Assembly (NCBI GenBank): GCA_963817075.1
Contig: CAWFMT010000009.1
Coordinates: forward strand, 310,001-374,000
Direction: 5' to 3'
Length of the DNA stretch: 64,000 bases
Origin: DASPKM01 sp963817075
GTDB lineage: Bacteria > Bacteroidota > Bacteroidia > Chitinophagales > Chitinophagaceae
Below, piece by piece: positions 45,500-54,334 of this stretch (within the stretch, counting starts at the first letter, position 1; each line of letters opens with the position of its first letter). The position numbers and the translations under genes were made by a program. The notes under the pieces were generated by a model, which ran no database searches, was not told where the DNA came from, and saw only the letters and a program-made list of their open reading frames with translations.

Positions 45500-46999
45500 A
45501 TGGATAAAGTCATTTTATTCAATCCGAGATCTGCAAATTCAAAACCACGAATACCCAATTCGATCCTTAACATCGCTGCCTCCATTGAAGGGTTATTTGA
45601 TTATGTAATTGTTGATGGGAACCTCGAAGTTGACCCTGCTCAGAAAATCTTTGAATACCTGGCAGAAGGAGGATTCACATACTTTGGCTGCACCTGCATG
45701 CCAGGCCCACAATTAAAGCAGGCGATCCCAATTTCAAGAAGGATTCGCGAGACTTATCCTCAAATAACAATAATCTGGGGTGGCTATTTTCCCTCCAACC
45801 AATCAGGGGTAGTGCTTGAGTCGGGATTTGTAGATTTTATCATCAATGGACCCGGCGATAAATGCTTTCCTTCATTACTCCTCGCGCTTAAAAATAATCA
45901 GCCATTTGAGTTGATCGGAAACCTGATCTATCGGAGAAATGGAGCTATAGTGAAAACTCATAAAGACGAACTATACGATCAGGACCAATTGAACCCCCTG
46001 CCTTATCAAAAGTTGAATGGTTTTTATCCAATGAAACGGTATCTGGGGAAGACATACCTTGGTACGAAAACTATTGCATATCACTCTAGTTTTGGATGTC
46101 CTTTCAAATGTTCGTTCTGTGCTGTTGTGCCCATCTATAATGCGAGATGGAGAGGGAAATCTGCGGGGTTGATCTATAATGATATTAAATATCTAAAGGA
46201 AAAATTCGGTGGGAATGCGATTGAATTTCACGATAATAATTTTTTTGTATCAGAAAAGAGGACAATTGAATTTGCTAACCTGATCAAAAAAGAAAATATG
46301 ATCTGGTGGGGCGAAGGCAGAATTGATACTATCGATAAATACTCCGATGAAACTCTTTCACTGATGCGTGAATCGGGTTGTAAAATGATCTTTTTTGGCG
46401 CGGAAACAGGAAATGATGAGATCCTCAAGAAAATGGACAAGGGGGGAACTCAATCAGCAGACCAGATCCGGCGTTTTGCTGGCCGCATGGCAAAGTTTGA
46501 CATCATTCCTGAATATTCATTTGTTCTGGGAAGTCCTGCTGATACAGCTGCCGAAGTCATGAAGCAAATTGACCAGGATATTGCATTTATAAAAGAGATC
46601 AAAACAATCAATCCCAAAACTGAGATCATAATTTATGTATATAGTCCTGTGCCAACGGAGGGATCGGATATGTACAGAAGAGTAATAGAATCTGGATTCA
46701 GATTCCCGGAAAAGCTTGAAGACTGGATTAGTCCACAATGGGACAAATTCGACCTCAGGAAAAACCCTCTCACACCATGGCTAACACCTGAGATGATCAG
46801 AAAGATCAAAGACTTTGAAACCGTATTGAATGGATATTATCCAACAGTTTCCGATGTGAGACTTTCTGGTTTGAAACGAAAATTATTACGCATCATAGCG
46901 AGTTTTAGATATCGCACAGGGATTTACTGGAAACCTTACGAGCTTAAAGCGCTGCATATTTTATGGAAATACCGTCAACCTGAATGGGAGGGGTTTTAA
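45500..46999 (+). CDS. B12-binding-domain radical SAM protein
   Basis: A 499-residue protein in two parts. The N-terminal Rossmann domain (to about 140) is of the cobalamin-binding type found in class B radical SAM enzymes, with GGYFPSNQSGVVLESGFVDFIINGPGD typical of its end. The radical SAM core has C200-x3-C204-x2-C207 (GCPFKCSFC) for the [4Fe-4S] cluster and FGAETGNDEILKKMDKGG, a conserved Elp3/BchE-type element. The C-terminal third is unassigned. Such enzymes methylate unactivated carbon or phosphorus or form rings. It starts a tight gene run (four bases to the next gene). Confidence 0.9.
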   Translation: MDKVILFNPRSANSKPRIPNSILNIAASIEGLFDYVIVDGNLEVDPAQKIFEYLAEGGFTYFGCTCMPGPQLKQAIPISRRIRETYPQITIIWGGYFPSNQSGVVLESGFVDFIINGPGDKCFPSLLLALKNNQPFELIGNLIYRRNGAIVKTHKDELYDQDQLNPLPYQKLNGFYPMKRYLGKTYLGTKTIAYHSSFGCPFKCSFCAVVPIYNARWRGKSAGLIYNDIKYLKEKFGGNAIEFHDNNFFVSEKRTIEFANLIKKENMIWWGEGRIDTIDKYSDETLSLMRESGCKMIFFGAETGNDEILKKMDKGGTQSADQIRRFAGRMAKFDIIPEYSFVLGSPADTAAEVMKQIDQDIAFIKEIKTINPKTEIIIYVYSPVPTEGSDMYRRVIESGFRFPEKLEDWISPQWDKFDLRKNPLTPWLTPEMIRKIKDFETVLNGYYPTVSDVRLSGLKRKLLRIIASFRYRTGIYWKPYELKALHILWKYRQPEWEGF

Positions 47000-47003
47000 T
47001 GCT

Positions 47004-47681
47004 ATGAGAGAAGTCATAAAATATTTTGCAAGTCGCACTTACAAGCCACTTCTAACGAGATACCTCTCTAAGAAAAGAGTGTTCCGGCAGAATGGATTCA
47101 CATTAGAAATCCCAGCCGGAGTATTTCATCCTGGATTTTTTTTCAGCACAAGGATCCTTTTGAGTTTCTTAAAAAAACTTCCGCTGAAAGGAAAATCATT
47201 TCTTGAGTTGGGTGCTGGAAGCGGTCTGATATCTATGCATGCTGTGGAAGCAGGAGCGATAGTAACAGCAAGCGATATAAATCCTATTGCTATAGATTTC
47301 CTCGAAAAGAATAGCATCTCCAACGGGCTTGAATTTTCGATAATCGAATCTGATCTTTTTACTCAAATACCAGCGCAGCAATTCGACATCATAGCAATCA
47401 ATCCACCATATTATAAGAAAAACCCGGTTTCAAATGCAGATCATGCCTGGTATTGCGGTGAGAATGGCGAATATTTTCAACGGCTATTTGATCAATTGGG
47501 ATCATATATGCATCATTCAACAGAAGTGTTTATGATCTTATGTGACGGATGTGATCTGGAGTTGATCAAAAAAATGGCAGAACAAAAAAAATTCAATCTC
47601 GAACTAATCCATGTTAAGAAAACCATTATCGAGAAAAATTTTATAATGAAAATCGTCAGAAATCAGAACGGATTCAATTAA
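47004..47681 (+). CDS. SAM-dependent methyltransferase with NPPY motif
   Basis: The 225 residues hold motif I FLELGAGSGLISMHA (67-81), TASDINPIAIDFLEKN (acidic residue after strand 2) and N133-P-P-Y136. NPPY is characteristic of MTS/HemK-type enzymes that methylate amide or exocyclic nitrogen of protein or nucleic acid. Here the gene sits between radical SAM genes (four-base gap upstream, one-base overlap downstream), so it more likely acts on an intermediate of that pathway. RlmG/PrmC-like housekeeping roles are the alternative. Confidence 0.82.
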   Translation: MREVIKYFASRTYKPLLTRYLSKKRVFRQNGFTLEIPAGVFHPGFFFSTRILLSFLKKLPLKGKSFLELGAGSGLISMHAVEAGAIVTASDINPIAIDFLEKNSISNGLEFSIIESDLFTQIPAQQFDIIAINPPYYKKNPVSNADHAWYCGENGEYFQRLFDQLGSYMHHSTEVFMILCDGCDLELIKKMAEQKKFNLELIHVKKTIIEKNFIMKIVRNQNGFN

Positions 47682-48733
47682 TGACAATCGCGACCACCTT
47701 ATATGATACTTTCAAACGCTACCGGACTTTGCAATCCGATCGCATCAGTGCATTGCCGATTGTTATTTTAATGCCTCACAGCGCCTGCAATTGCAGGTGC
47801 GTAATGTGCGACATATGGAAGGATAATAAGAACCTGAAACAATTATCAGAACAGGATGTTTCAGGATTAATAGGTTCTTTCAGAAAATTTGGCACCAGGC
47901 AGGTGGTGATGTCAGGTGGAGAGGCTTTGTTGAATAAAAATTTCTTTCGCTTCTGTGAAATTTTACGAAAGCTTGATATAAGGATCACGCTATTATCAAC
48001 CGGACTTACAATCTCCAGGCACATTCATGAGCTTTCTGAATGGGTGAATGACATAATAGTTTCAATTGACGGACCTCCTGCTGTACATGATGCAATAAGG
48101 AATATAAATGGCTCATTTGCCTTGATGAGGGAGGGAGTTTTGCAATTGAAAAGCCTAAAACCAGGTTTCAGGATAACATCAAGGACAGTAATACATCGAT
48201 TAAATTTCAGACATTGTGCAGATACTATTGAATCTGCTAGAGAAATGGGGATCGACCAGGTTAGCTTTCTTCCAGCAGATGTTAGCAGCCATGCATTCAA
48301 TAGAGAAGTTCTATGGAGTGATAACCGTCAGCATGAGATACTTCCAGATCTTGAAGAATTAAAGGAATTGGAAAAAATATTGGACGGTATCGTTGAAAAT
48401 TTCAGTAGCGATTTTGAGAATGGATTTATAGCTGAGTCGCCCGTCAAACTCAGAAAAATCTATGATTATTATGGAGCCTTTTATGGCTTGAACGAATTTC
48501 CCTACAAGAAGTGTAATGCACCATGGGTCTCTACTGTAATTGAAGCCGATGGAACTGTGCGTCCATGTTTCTTTCATTCGTCAATTGGAAATATTCGTAA
48601 TAATAGTCTGGATGAGATCCTGAATGATAAGAAAGCAATTGAATGGAGGCGTTCATTGGATACTGATACAAACGAGACTTGTAAGAAATGTGTTTGTTAC
48701 CTGAATTTGTCGCCAAGAGCCAGGTTGCAATAA
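47681..48733 (+). CDS. Radical SAM protein with C-terminal SPASM/twitch domain
   Basis: A 350-residue protein. Radical SAM motif C36-x3-C40-x2-C43 (CNCRCVMC), preceded by the usual beta strand PIVILMPHSA, and VVMSGGEALLNKNFF as the GGE motif. The C-terminus has KKCNAPWVSTVIEADGTVRPC and later ETCKKCVCYL, a SPASM/twitch-type set of cysteines binding extra Fe-S clusters. This class covers peptide maturases and sugar or alcohol dehydrogenases. The ATG overlaps the preceding TAA by one base, so it is in the same operon. Reaction unknown. Confidence 0.92.
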   Translation: MTIATTLYDTFKRYRTLQSDRISALPIVILMPHSACNCRCVMCDIWKDNKNLKQLSEQDVSGLIGSFRKFGTRQVVMSGGEALLNKNFFRFCEILRKLDIRITLLSTGLTISRHIHELSEWVNDIIVSIDGPPAVHDAIRNINGSFALMREGVLQLKSLKPGFRITSRTVIHRLNFRHCADTIESAREMGIDQVSFLPADVSSHAFNREVLWSDNRQHEILPDLEELKELEKILDGIVENFSSDFENGFIAESPVKLRKIYDYYGAFYGLNEFPYKKCNAPWVSTVIEADGTVRPCFFHSSIGNIRNNSLDEILNDKKAIEWRRSLDTDTNETCKKCVCYLNLSPRARLQ

Positions 48734-48745
48734 CGAATTATAAAA

Positions 48746-50206
48746 ATGTATAAGATACTTTTTTCACATTCTTATTTTTTGCGGTTTGACCCGAAGCAGT
48801 GGGAGTTGGGGCAACCTTATCCTCCATTGGGTACCCTTTATGCTGCTTCCGTGATGAAGGAGAATGGATACGAAATTTCTCTTTTTGACAGCATGTTTGC
48901 AAAAAGTGCTGATGACTTGGTCTCTGCTATCAGGAAGCACGAACCTGATCTATTTGTGATATATGATGATGGATTTAACTATCTGACGAAGATGTGCCTC
49001 ACCAATATGCGCGAAGCTGCCTTTCGCATGATTGAACTGGCGAAGTCCAAAGGATGTAAAGTGATTGTATCCAGTTCTGATTCTACTGACCATTATGAAA
49101 AATATTTACAGAAAGGCGCTGATTTCATCTTAATGGGAGAAGCTGAGATGAGCTTATTGGAATTGGTCAATGCATTGCAAAATGATGAGCCCTCCATATC
49201 GCAGATTGAAGGCCTTGCATTCCATAAGGATGGAGAGTTGATTAAGACCGGCCATCGATCAGTAATGCGTCATCTCGATTCGCTCCCATATCCGGCCTGG
49301 GATTTAATTGATATTGAGCCCTACAGAAATTCATGGAGGGAAAAGGTTGGCTACTTCTCTATCAATATGGGCACAACCCGGGGATGTCCTTTTAAATGCA
49401 ATTGGTGTGCAAAACCTATTTATGGAAATCGTTATAATGTGCGTAGTCCTCAAAATGTGATTGGCGAACTTAAATTGATCAGGGAGAAATTTGAATTCGA
49501 TCACATCTGGTTTTGCGACGATATTTTTGGATTGAAACCTGGTTGGGTACATGAATTTGCGGACCTGCTGAAAGCTGAGAATTTGAGTTTGAGATTTAAG
49601 ATCCAGGCCAGGGCTGACCTACTTCTTCAGGAGGATTACATCCAGGATCTGGCAAGAGCAGGTTGCGAGAGTGTATGGATGGGGGCAGAAAGCGGATCGC
49701 AAAAAATTTTGGATGCCATGGATAAGGGCACAACAGTTAGCCAGATCTATGAAGCAACAAGGTTGTTGAAAAAGCATGGTATAAGACCTTGTTTCTTTAT
49801 TCAGTTCGGATATCTTGATGAAACAAGGGAGGATATTGATAAGACCATCAAAATGGTAAATGAATTATTACCTGCGGAATTAGGAATTTCAGTTTCTTAT
49901 CCTTTACCGGGAACTAAATTCTATGAAAAGGTGAAGGCTGACTTAAAAGAAAAAGCCAATTGGACCGATTCAGATGAATTGATGCTCATGTTCAGGAATA
50001 CTTATAAACCTGGCTTTTATAAAAAATTGCATCGATATGTTCATCACGACTTCAGAAAACACCATGGGCTGGCAGTTCTCAAAAAAGCAATGAAGTCGCC
50101 CTTTTCCCTCCGAAGAAAAGAATGGAAAACCGCAGCAGCAACATTCTGGTACGCAATTAAAAGCACACTTGATAAGCATCAATTGAAGCGCTATGCTCAT
50201 GAATAA
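48746..50206 (+). CDS. B12-binding-domain radical SAM protein
   Basis: The 486 residues have an N-terminal cobalamin-binding-like Rossmann domain (PPLGTLYAASVMKENGYEI, then GADFILMGEAEMSLLELV) and a radical SAM core with C214-x3-C218-x2-C221 (GCPFKCNWC), WMGAESGSQKILDAMDKGTT and QFGYLDETREDI. The Rossmann part shows no DxHxxG cobalamin-His motif, common in BchE/HpnP-type members. It is clearly paralogous to the protein at 51002 (shared GAESGSQK and same start pattern) and less close to that at 45500. It overlaps the next methyltransferase gene by 14 bases. Confidence 0.92.
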   Translation: MYKILFSHSYFLRFDPKQWELGQPYPPLGTLYAASVMKENGYEISLFDSMFAKSADDLVSAIRKHEPDLFVIYDDGFNYLTKMCLTNMREAAFRMIELAKSKGCKVIVSSSDSTDHYEKYLQKGADFILMGEAEMSLLELVNALQNDEPSISQIEGLAFHKDGELIKTGHRSVMRHLDSLPYPAWDLIDIEPYRNSWREKVGYFSINMGTTRGCPFKCNWCAKPIYGNRYNVRSPQNVIGELKLIREKFEFDHIWFCDDIFGLKPGWVHEFADLLKAENLSLRFKIQARADLLLQEDYIQDLARAGCESVWMGAESGSQKILDAMDKGTTVSQIYEATRLLKKHGIRPCFFIQFGYLDETREDIDKTIKMVNELLPAELGISVSYPLPGTKFYEKVKADLKEKANWTDSDELMLMFRNTYKPGFYKKLHRYVHHDFRKHHGLAVLKKAMKSPFSLRRKEWKTAAATFWYAIKSTLDKHQLKRYAHE

Positions 50207-51005
50207 AGCAGTTAGTTTCGATGCGATAGCTGACACCTATGATGACATGTTCACGCATAGCCTAATTGGCAATGCTCAACGCTCAATAGTCAGGAAAAAT
50301 CTTCGATCATTTCTCAAAGAAAGACCGCCACTTCAAATACTTGAGATCAATTGTGGAACAGGTGAAGATGCAATTTGGCTTTCTGCTCTTGGTCATAAAG
50401 TTTTAGCTACCGATGCCTCCTCCTCAATGATCCAGCAAGCGCAAAGAAAAATTAAACCAAGCTTAGAGCCGGCCGTAATTTTCAGGCAATCTGAATTTGC
50501 CACTTTGAATCTCAAGAGCGATAGTCAAAAATATGATCTGGTATTTTCAAATTTTGCCGGTCTCAATTGTCTTTCGTCTGAAGGATTGAAAAAGTTAAGT
50601 GCAGACCTGCATTCTATTCTGAATCCTGGCGGTTATTTTATCGCAGTGATCTTTGGAAAATATACTGCCTGGGAAACATTTTATTACTTACTCAAATTTC
50701 AATTTTCCAAAGCCATAAGAAGATGGACAACCCGCGCAAGGAAGGTAGAGTTGAAAGAAGGAGTTGAACAGGATGTTTATTATTATACCCCACGCCAATT
50801 TTCGTCCCACTTCAAGGAATTTGAATTATTGACAAGTAGGCCGGTTGGGTTTTTCCTGCCTCCAACCTACCTTGAAGGCATGATCAAGAAGCGTCCGAAT
50901 TTTTTTCGGTGGATGATTAAAATGGATTTTAAGACTCATGGGTATGCTGGTCTTTCTGCTTTTGCAGACCATACTTATTTACTTCTTAAAAAGAAAGACC
51001 CATGA
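50193..51005 (+). CDS. Class I SAM-dependent methyltransferase
   Basis: A 270-residue protein. The N-terminal FDAIADTYDDMF is a typical Methyltransf_11/25 opening, motif I is ILEINCGTGEDAIWLS, VLATDASSSMIQQA follows strand 2, and YDLVFSNFAGLNC follows motif II. The last 80 residues are rich in aromatic and basic residues. An alternative ATG two codons in (50199) is equally possible. It overlaps both neighbours (14 bases upstream, ATGA downstream), so it is tightly coupled to the two paralogous B12-type radical SAM genes. The acceptor is unknown. Confidence 0.88.
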   Translation: MLMNKAVSFDAIADTYDDMFTHSLIGNAQRSIVRKNLRSFLKERPPLQILEINCGTGEDAIWLSALGHKVLATDASSSMIQQAQRKIKPSLEPAVIFRQSEFATLNLKSDSQKYDLVFSNFAGLNCLSSEGLKKLSADLHSILNPGGYFIAVIFGKYTAWETFYYLLKFQFSKAIRRWTTRARKVELKEGVEQDVYYYTPRQFSSHFKEFELLTSRPVGFFLPPTYLEGMIKKRPNFFRWMIKMDFKTHGYAGLSAFADHTYLLLKKKDP

Positions 51006-52411
51006 AGATAATGCTGACTCACGGGTATTTCCTGGGAGAGGATATTAAGGAGCAAGCGATCATGAGACCCTATGTGCCACTTGGCATTTTATATATTTCT
51101 TCCTACCTGGAAAGGCATGGCTATTCAAACACAGTATTCGACAGTACATTTTCTTCATTTGAAAACCTCTGCACAGAATTGATCAGGGAACAGCCTGATG
51201 TGGTTGGTATCTATACTAATTTGATGACCAAGCTCAATGTCCTCAGACTTATCAAATTCATAAAGAGCAGTGATGACCTGAATAAGACAAAAATAGTTCT
51301 TGGCGGCCCTGAAGTAAGAAATCATCTCTCCAATTTTTTGATCCATGGGGCAGACTATATTGTTATAGGTGAAGGGGAAGCAACGATGTTGGAATTAGTG
51401 AAATATCTTGATCAAAAATCTGACAGCAGTCAGAATGCAATTGCTGGAATTGCATACATGGACGATAAAAACATGTTGGTGCAAAATGCTGAAAGAGAAA
51501 AAATAAGGAACATTGATGAGTTGCCGCTTCCTAACCGTCAAAAAGTAAATCTCCAATTCTACTTTGATGCATGGAAAAAAAGGCATGGGATAAGTGCTAT
51601 TTCAGTGAACACCATGCGTGGTTGTCCCTATACCTGCAAATGGTGTAGCAGGGCGGTTTACGGGCAAAGCTACCGCAGAAGAAGTCCAAAGAAAGTAGCG
51701 GATGAGATAGAATGGATACGAGAAAATTATGAAGTGGACTCAGTTTGGTTTGTGGATGATGTTTTCACCATCAGCCACAATTGGTTGGAAGAGTTTAGCA
51801 AAGAAGTAAAAAGCAGGAATCTGGTTACTCCATATGAATGTATTACTCGGGCTGACAGAATGAACGAGGATGTGATTAGGAACCTTGTACAAAGTGGTTG
51901 TTTTCGCGTTTGGATTGGAGCCGAAAGTGGATCGCAGAAAGTGATTGATCTGATGGACAGAAGAGTTGAAGTTGATCAGGTGAGGGATATGATAAGGCTC
52001 TCAAAGAAGCATGGACTACAGGCCGGAACTTTTATTATGGTTGGCTATCCGGGAGAAACAAAGGAAGACATCTATAAAACAGTTGAACATCTGAAATCCT
52101 CTGATCCTGACCTTTTCACAATCACGATTGCATACCCCATAAAGGGAACTCCACTTTATGGCGAGGTAGAAGACCGATTCATCGCTGATCTTCCATGGGA
52201 ATCTTCAACTGACAGGGATATAGATTTTAAACGCACTTACCGCAGAAGATTCTATGATCACGCCATACAAATGATCAACAATGAGGTCTACTACCATAAA
52301 GCAATTAAAGATCCGATAGCCAATTTATTAAAGATCCCGATCCTAAAATTCCGATCAGCAGTTGCCAGGGGAAAAATGTTATTGGAAGAAAGAAGGAGCG
52401 CTAAACTCTGA
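51002..52411 (+). CDS. B12-binding-domain radical SAM protein
   Basis: A 469-residue paralogue of the 48746 product. Rossmann domain with PYVPLGILYISSYLERHGYS and IVLGGPEVRNHLSNFLIHGADYIVIGEGE; radical SAM core with C208-x3-C212-x2-C215 (GCPYTCKWC), WIGAESGSQKVIDLMDRR and GTFIMVGYPGETKEDI. The C-terminal helical part ends at the edge of the operon. It overlaps by 11 bases the convergent nucleotidyltransferase-like gene. Three such enzymes in one operon suggest successive carbon-carbon or methylation steps on one scaffold. Confidence 0.92.
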   Translation: MKIMLTHGYFLGEDIKEQAIMRPYVPLGILYISSYLERHGYSNTVFDSTFSSFENLCTELIREQPDVVGIYTNLMTKLNVLRLIKFIKSSDDLNKTKIVLGGPEVRNHLSNFLIHGADYIVIGEGEATMLELVKYLDQKSDSSQNAIAGIAYMDDKNMLVQNAEREKIRNIDELPLPNRQKVNLQFYFDAWKKRHGISAISVNTMRGCPYTCKWCSRAVYGQSYRRRSPKKVADEIEWIRENYEVDSVWFVDDVFTISHNWLEEFSKEVKSRNLVTPYECITRADRMNEDVIRNLVQSGCFRVWIGAESGSQKVIDLMDRRVEVDQVRDMIRLSKKHGLQAGTFIMVGYPGETKEDIYKTVEHLKSSDPDLFTITIAYPIKGTPLYGEVEDRFIADLPWESSTDRDIDFKRTYRRRFYDHAIQMINNEVYYHKAIKDPIANLLKIPILKFRSAVARGKMLLEERRSAKL

Positions 52412-53327
52412 CCTGTTCCATGGAAAATTGCTGAACCTGTTTGAGACTTTCAAGTTTCTCTTTATAGGTTTTCAGCAATTTATCCTGGAATACTTCTGGT
52501 CGTGGTGTTGAAAAATGCTTGTTAGTCCTTATCGCCATAAGGTTTCCTTTCATGTTCAGTTTTAACTTCAATTCTTTTTGTTTCCATCTTTTTGTCGTCA
52601 AATGAAGTAAATAGTCATCAAGACGATTTCCGATTTTGTTATCAAAAATCCGTTCGATCAATTTTTTTATTTTGGAGTGCTTGCTCGGACGACGGCTTTC
52701 AGTTTCTACACAATAGTTGGGATAAAAATTAGAGGTCCAATTGTTGGCGGAAAAAAATCCTTTCAAAGTCCCATTTCCGCAGACCGGCTTCAGGGTGACG
52801 ATCTCAGTTGCAGTGAATAAATTCTTCTCCTGAATTCCCAGTGCATTTTCGTCAATGAAGTAATTCATGCAGAACCAATGTTGCCTGCCGCGCAAGAAAG
52901 CCAGTTTCTTATAAAGATGCATTAGTGTTCTGGCAATCCAGAGTCGATTTGATTTAGTTATGATGAAATAATCGATATCTGCATTCTCATCTGCAAAATT
53001 CTTGGAAAGTGAACCTGAAATAGCAACCCCTCTCACAAAGGGAAATTTATAAAGCTGACTTGATATGCGATATGCTGTTTGGAGCAGTCCTACGGCCTTC
53101 TGGTTTCCCAGTTTCCTCCTTTCTACGAGCTCATAATCGTTTCTAATGGAATAAAATTCCTCAAATTGAAAAATCCTGCCAGAATGGACAAGATTGTTGA
53201 GCGCAGAAGTCAATTGAGCATGATTTACTTGCTGATCCAGAAACTGTTCAATTTCTGGTTCAGTAATGGGATAGTGGAACAGGTCAAAATATGCTAAAAC
53301 CTTTAACGTGCTGAATTCAATGCTCAT
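52401..53327 (-). CDS. Nucleotidyltransferase-fold protein with N-terminal helical domain
   Basis: A 308-residue protein. Residues 1-70 resemble a winged-helix-like segment (FSTLKVLAYFDLFHYPITEPEI). The polymerase-beta-type nucleotidyltransferase signature follows: G105-S106, then D117 and D119 (ADIDYFIIT), with ISGSLSKNFAD just before. A basic C-terminal half has no recognised domain. The fold could transfer a nucleotide to a sugar, antibiotic or protein. It is on the opposite strand and converges on the last radical SAM gene, so it is not proven to be part of the pathway, although this kind of gene is often found beside such clusters. Confidence 0.75.
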   Translation of the reverse strand: MSIEFSTLKVLAYFDLFHYPITEPEIEQFLDQQVNHAQLTSALNNLVHSGRIFQFEEFYSIRNDYELVERRKLGNQKAVGLLQTAYRISSQLYKFPFVRGVAISGSLSKNFADENADIDYFIITKSNRLWIARTLMHLYKKLAFLRGRQHWFCMNYFIDENALGIQEKNLFTATEIVTLKPVCGNGTLKGFFSANNWTSNFYPNYCVETESRRPSKHSKIKKLIERIFDNKIGNRLDDYLLHLTTKRWKQKELKLKLNMKGNLMAIRTNKHFSTPRPEVFQDKLLKTYKEKLESLKQVQQFSMEQVRV

Positions 53328-53463
53328 TAACGTGGTTCTTACCTGAATATACTCAAAATGGCACCCTTAGGTTGCCTGTTTTATCCACCAGGTTATCCAC
53401 TGGCAACCTTTACATTTGCCAGTGCGTAAACTCTTTGACCTTTTGCTTATCGGAGGAAAAAGA

Positions 53464-54150
53464 ATGTCCAGAAACACAACCCTTATTGCTCCCTTTACCG
53501 TGCCGGTAGAAACCAATTCAAAATCGTTTTCTGCCAGGTCGTTTGTAGATAACAAGAGAGCCTACTTCTTAACCAAAAGATTATTCGACCTGGTCATTTC
53601 CACTTTTTTCATTCTTTTCATACTGAGCTGGCTTATTCCATTGATGGCTGCATTGATCAAATTGGATTCAAAAGGGCCCGTTTTTTTCCGGCAAAGACGA
53701 GTTGGGAGAGGTGGACGTGGTTTCACCTGCTTAAAGTTCAGGACCATGCGGGTGAATAAGGATTGTAACAGACTTCACGCGCACGCAAATGATTGCAGGA
53801 TAACTTCTCTAGGAAAATGGCTTAGGAAATCAAATATTGATGAATTGCCACAATTTATCAATGTTATGTTGGGTGAAATGAGTGTTGTGGGTCCAAGGCC
53901 ACATATGTATGCAGATTGTTCAAGATTTTCCAGCACTGTGTTCGGATATAAATTTCGAAATTTCGTAAGACCTGGAATCACCGGGCTTGCCCAGATAAAA
54001 GGGTATCATGGTCCTGCAGTGAGTTATGAAAGTATCTTCAGAAGGTTTCAGTGGGATGCATTCTACGTAAGAAATGTCAGGTTCTCGCTTGATATGAGAA
54101 TTTTAAAAACCACTGCAATTCAGAGAATCAGGTTCCTTCTTTACAGATAA
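53464..54150 (+). CDS. Sugar-phosphate transferase (polyisoprenyl-phosphate glycosyl-1-phosphate transferase), third paralogue
   Basis: A 228-residue member of the same family as the genes at 14884 and 23124 but clearly diverged. The ATG at 53464 follows a perfect GGAGG ribosome site (53452-53456) and gives an N-terminus (MSRNTTL...) that lines up with the other copies; the open frame from 53416 uses TTG and is not needed. One hydrophobic re-entrant helix, RRVGRGGRGFTCLKFRTM, NIDELPQ with the catalytic Asp-Glu pair, VVGPRPH and FVRPGITGLAQIKG are all present. It could prime the glycan linked to the radical SAM gene set or an alternative polysaccharide. Confidence 0.92.
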   Translation: MSRNTTLIAPFTVPVETNSKSFSARSFVDNKRAYFLTKRLFDLVISTFFILFILSWLIPLMAALIKLDSKGPVFFRQRRVGRGGRGFTCLKFRTMRVNKDCNRLHAHANDCRITSLGKWLRKSNIDELPQFINVMLGEMSVVGPRPHMYADCSRFSSTVFGYKFRNFVRPGITGLAQIKGYHGPAVSYESIFRRFQWDAFYVRNVRFSLDMRILKTTAIQRIRFLLYR

Positions 54151-54158
54151 GAATGCAT

Positions 54159-54200
54159 CGTGAGTCGTGAGTCGTGACTCGTGAGACGTGAGACGTGAGA
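54159..54200. repeat. Heptamer array, six units (CGTGAGT/CGTGAGA)
   Basis: Units: two CGTGAGT, one CGTGACT, three CGTGAGA. The change from T to A at the seventh base is shared with the array at 61250. A CGCAAAG element follows at 54244. Confidence 0.85.
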
Positions 54201-54243
54201 CGAAAATGTAAAATGAAAAAGGAAAAATGTAAAAAGAAGAAAG

Positions 54244-54323
54244 GTTTCTCGCAAGATGCAAAGGCGACAAAGACGGATAAGAATAACTGGCGATACTTCG
54301 CGTCATTGCGTCTTAGCGGTTAA
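54244..54323. repeat. CGCAAAG-type dispersed element
   Basis: TTTCTCGCAAGATGCAAAGGC ... CGCGTCATTGCGTCTTAGCGG then TTAAAC. Left and right halves are imperfect inverted copies, as in the 28497 element. It lies between convergent genes and may act as a transcript-end structure. The remaining spacer 54324-54334 is a CTCTCAAACTC run. Confidence 0.6.
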
Positions 54324-54334
54324 ACTCTTCGCTC

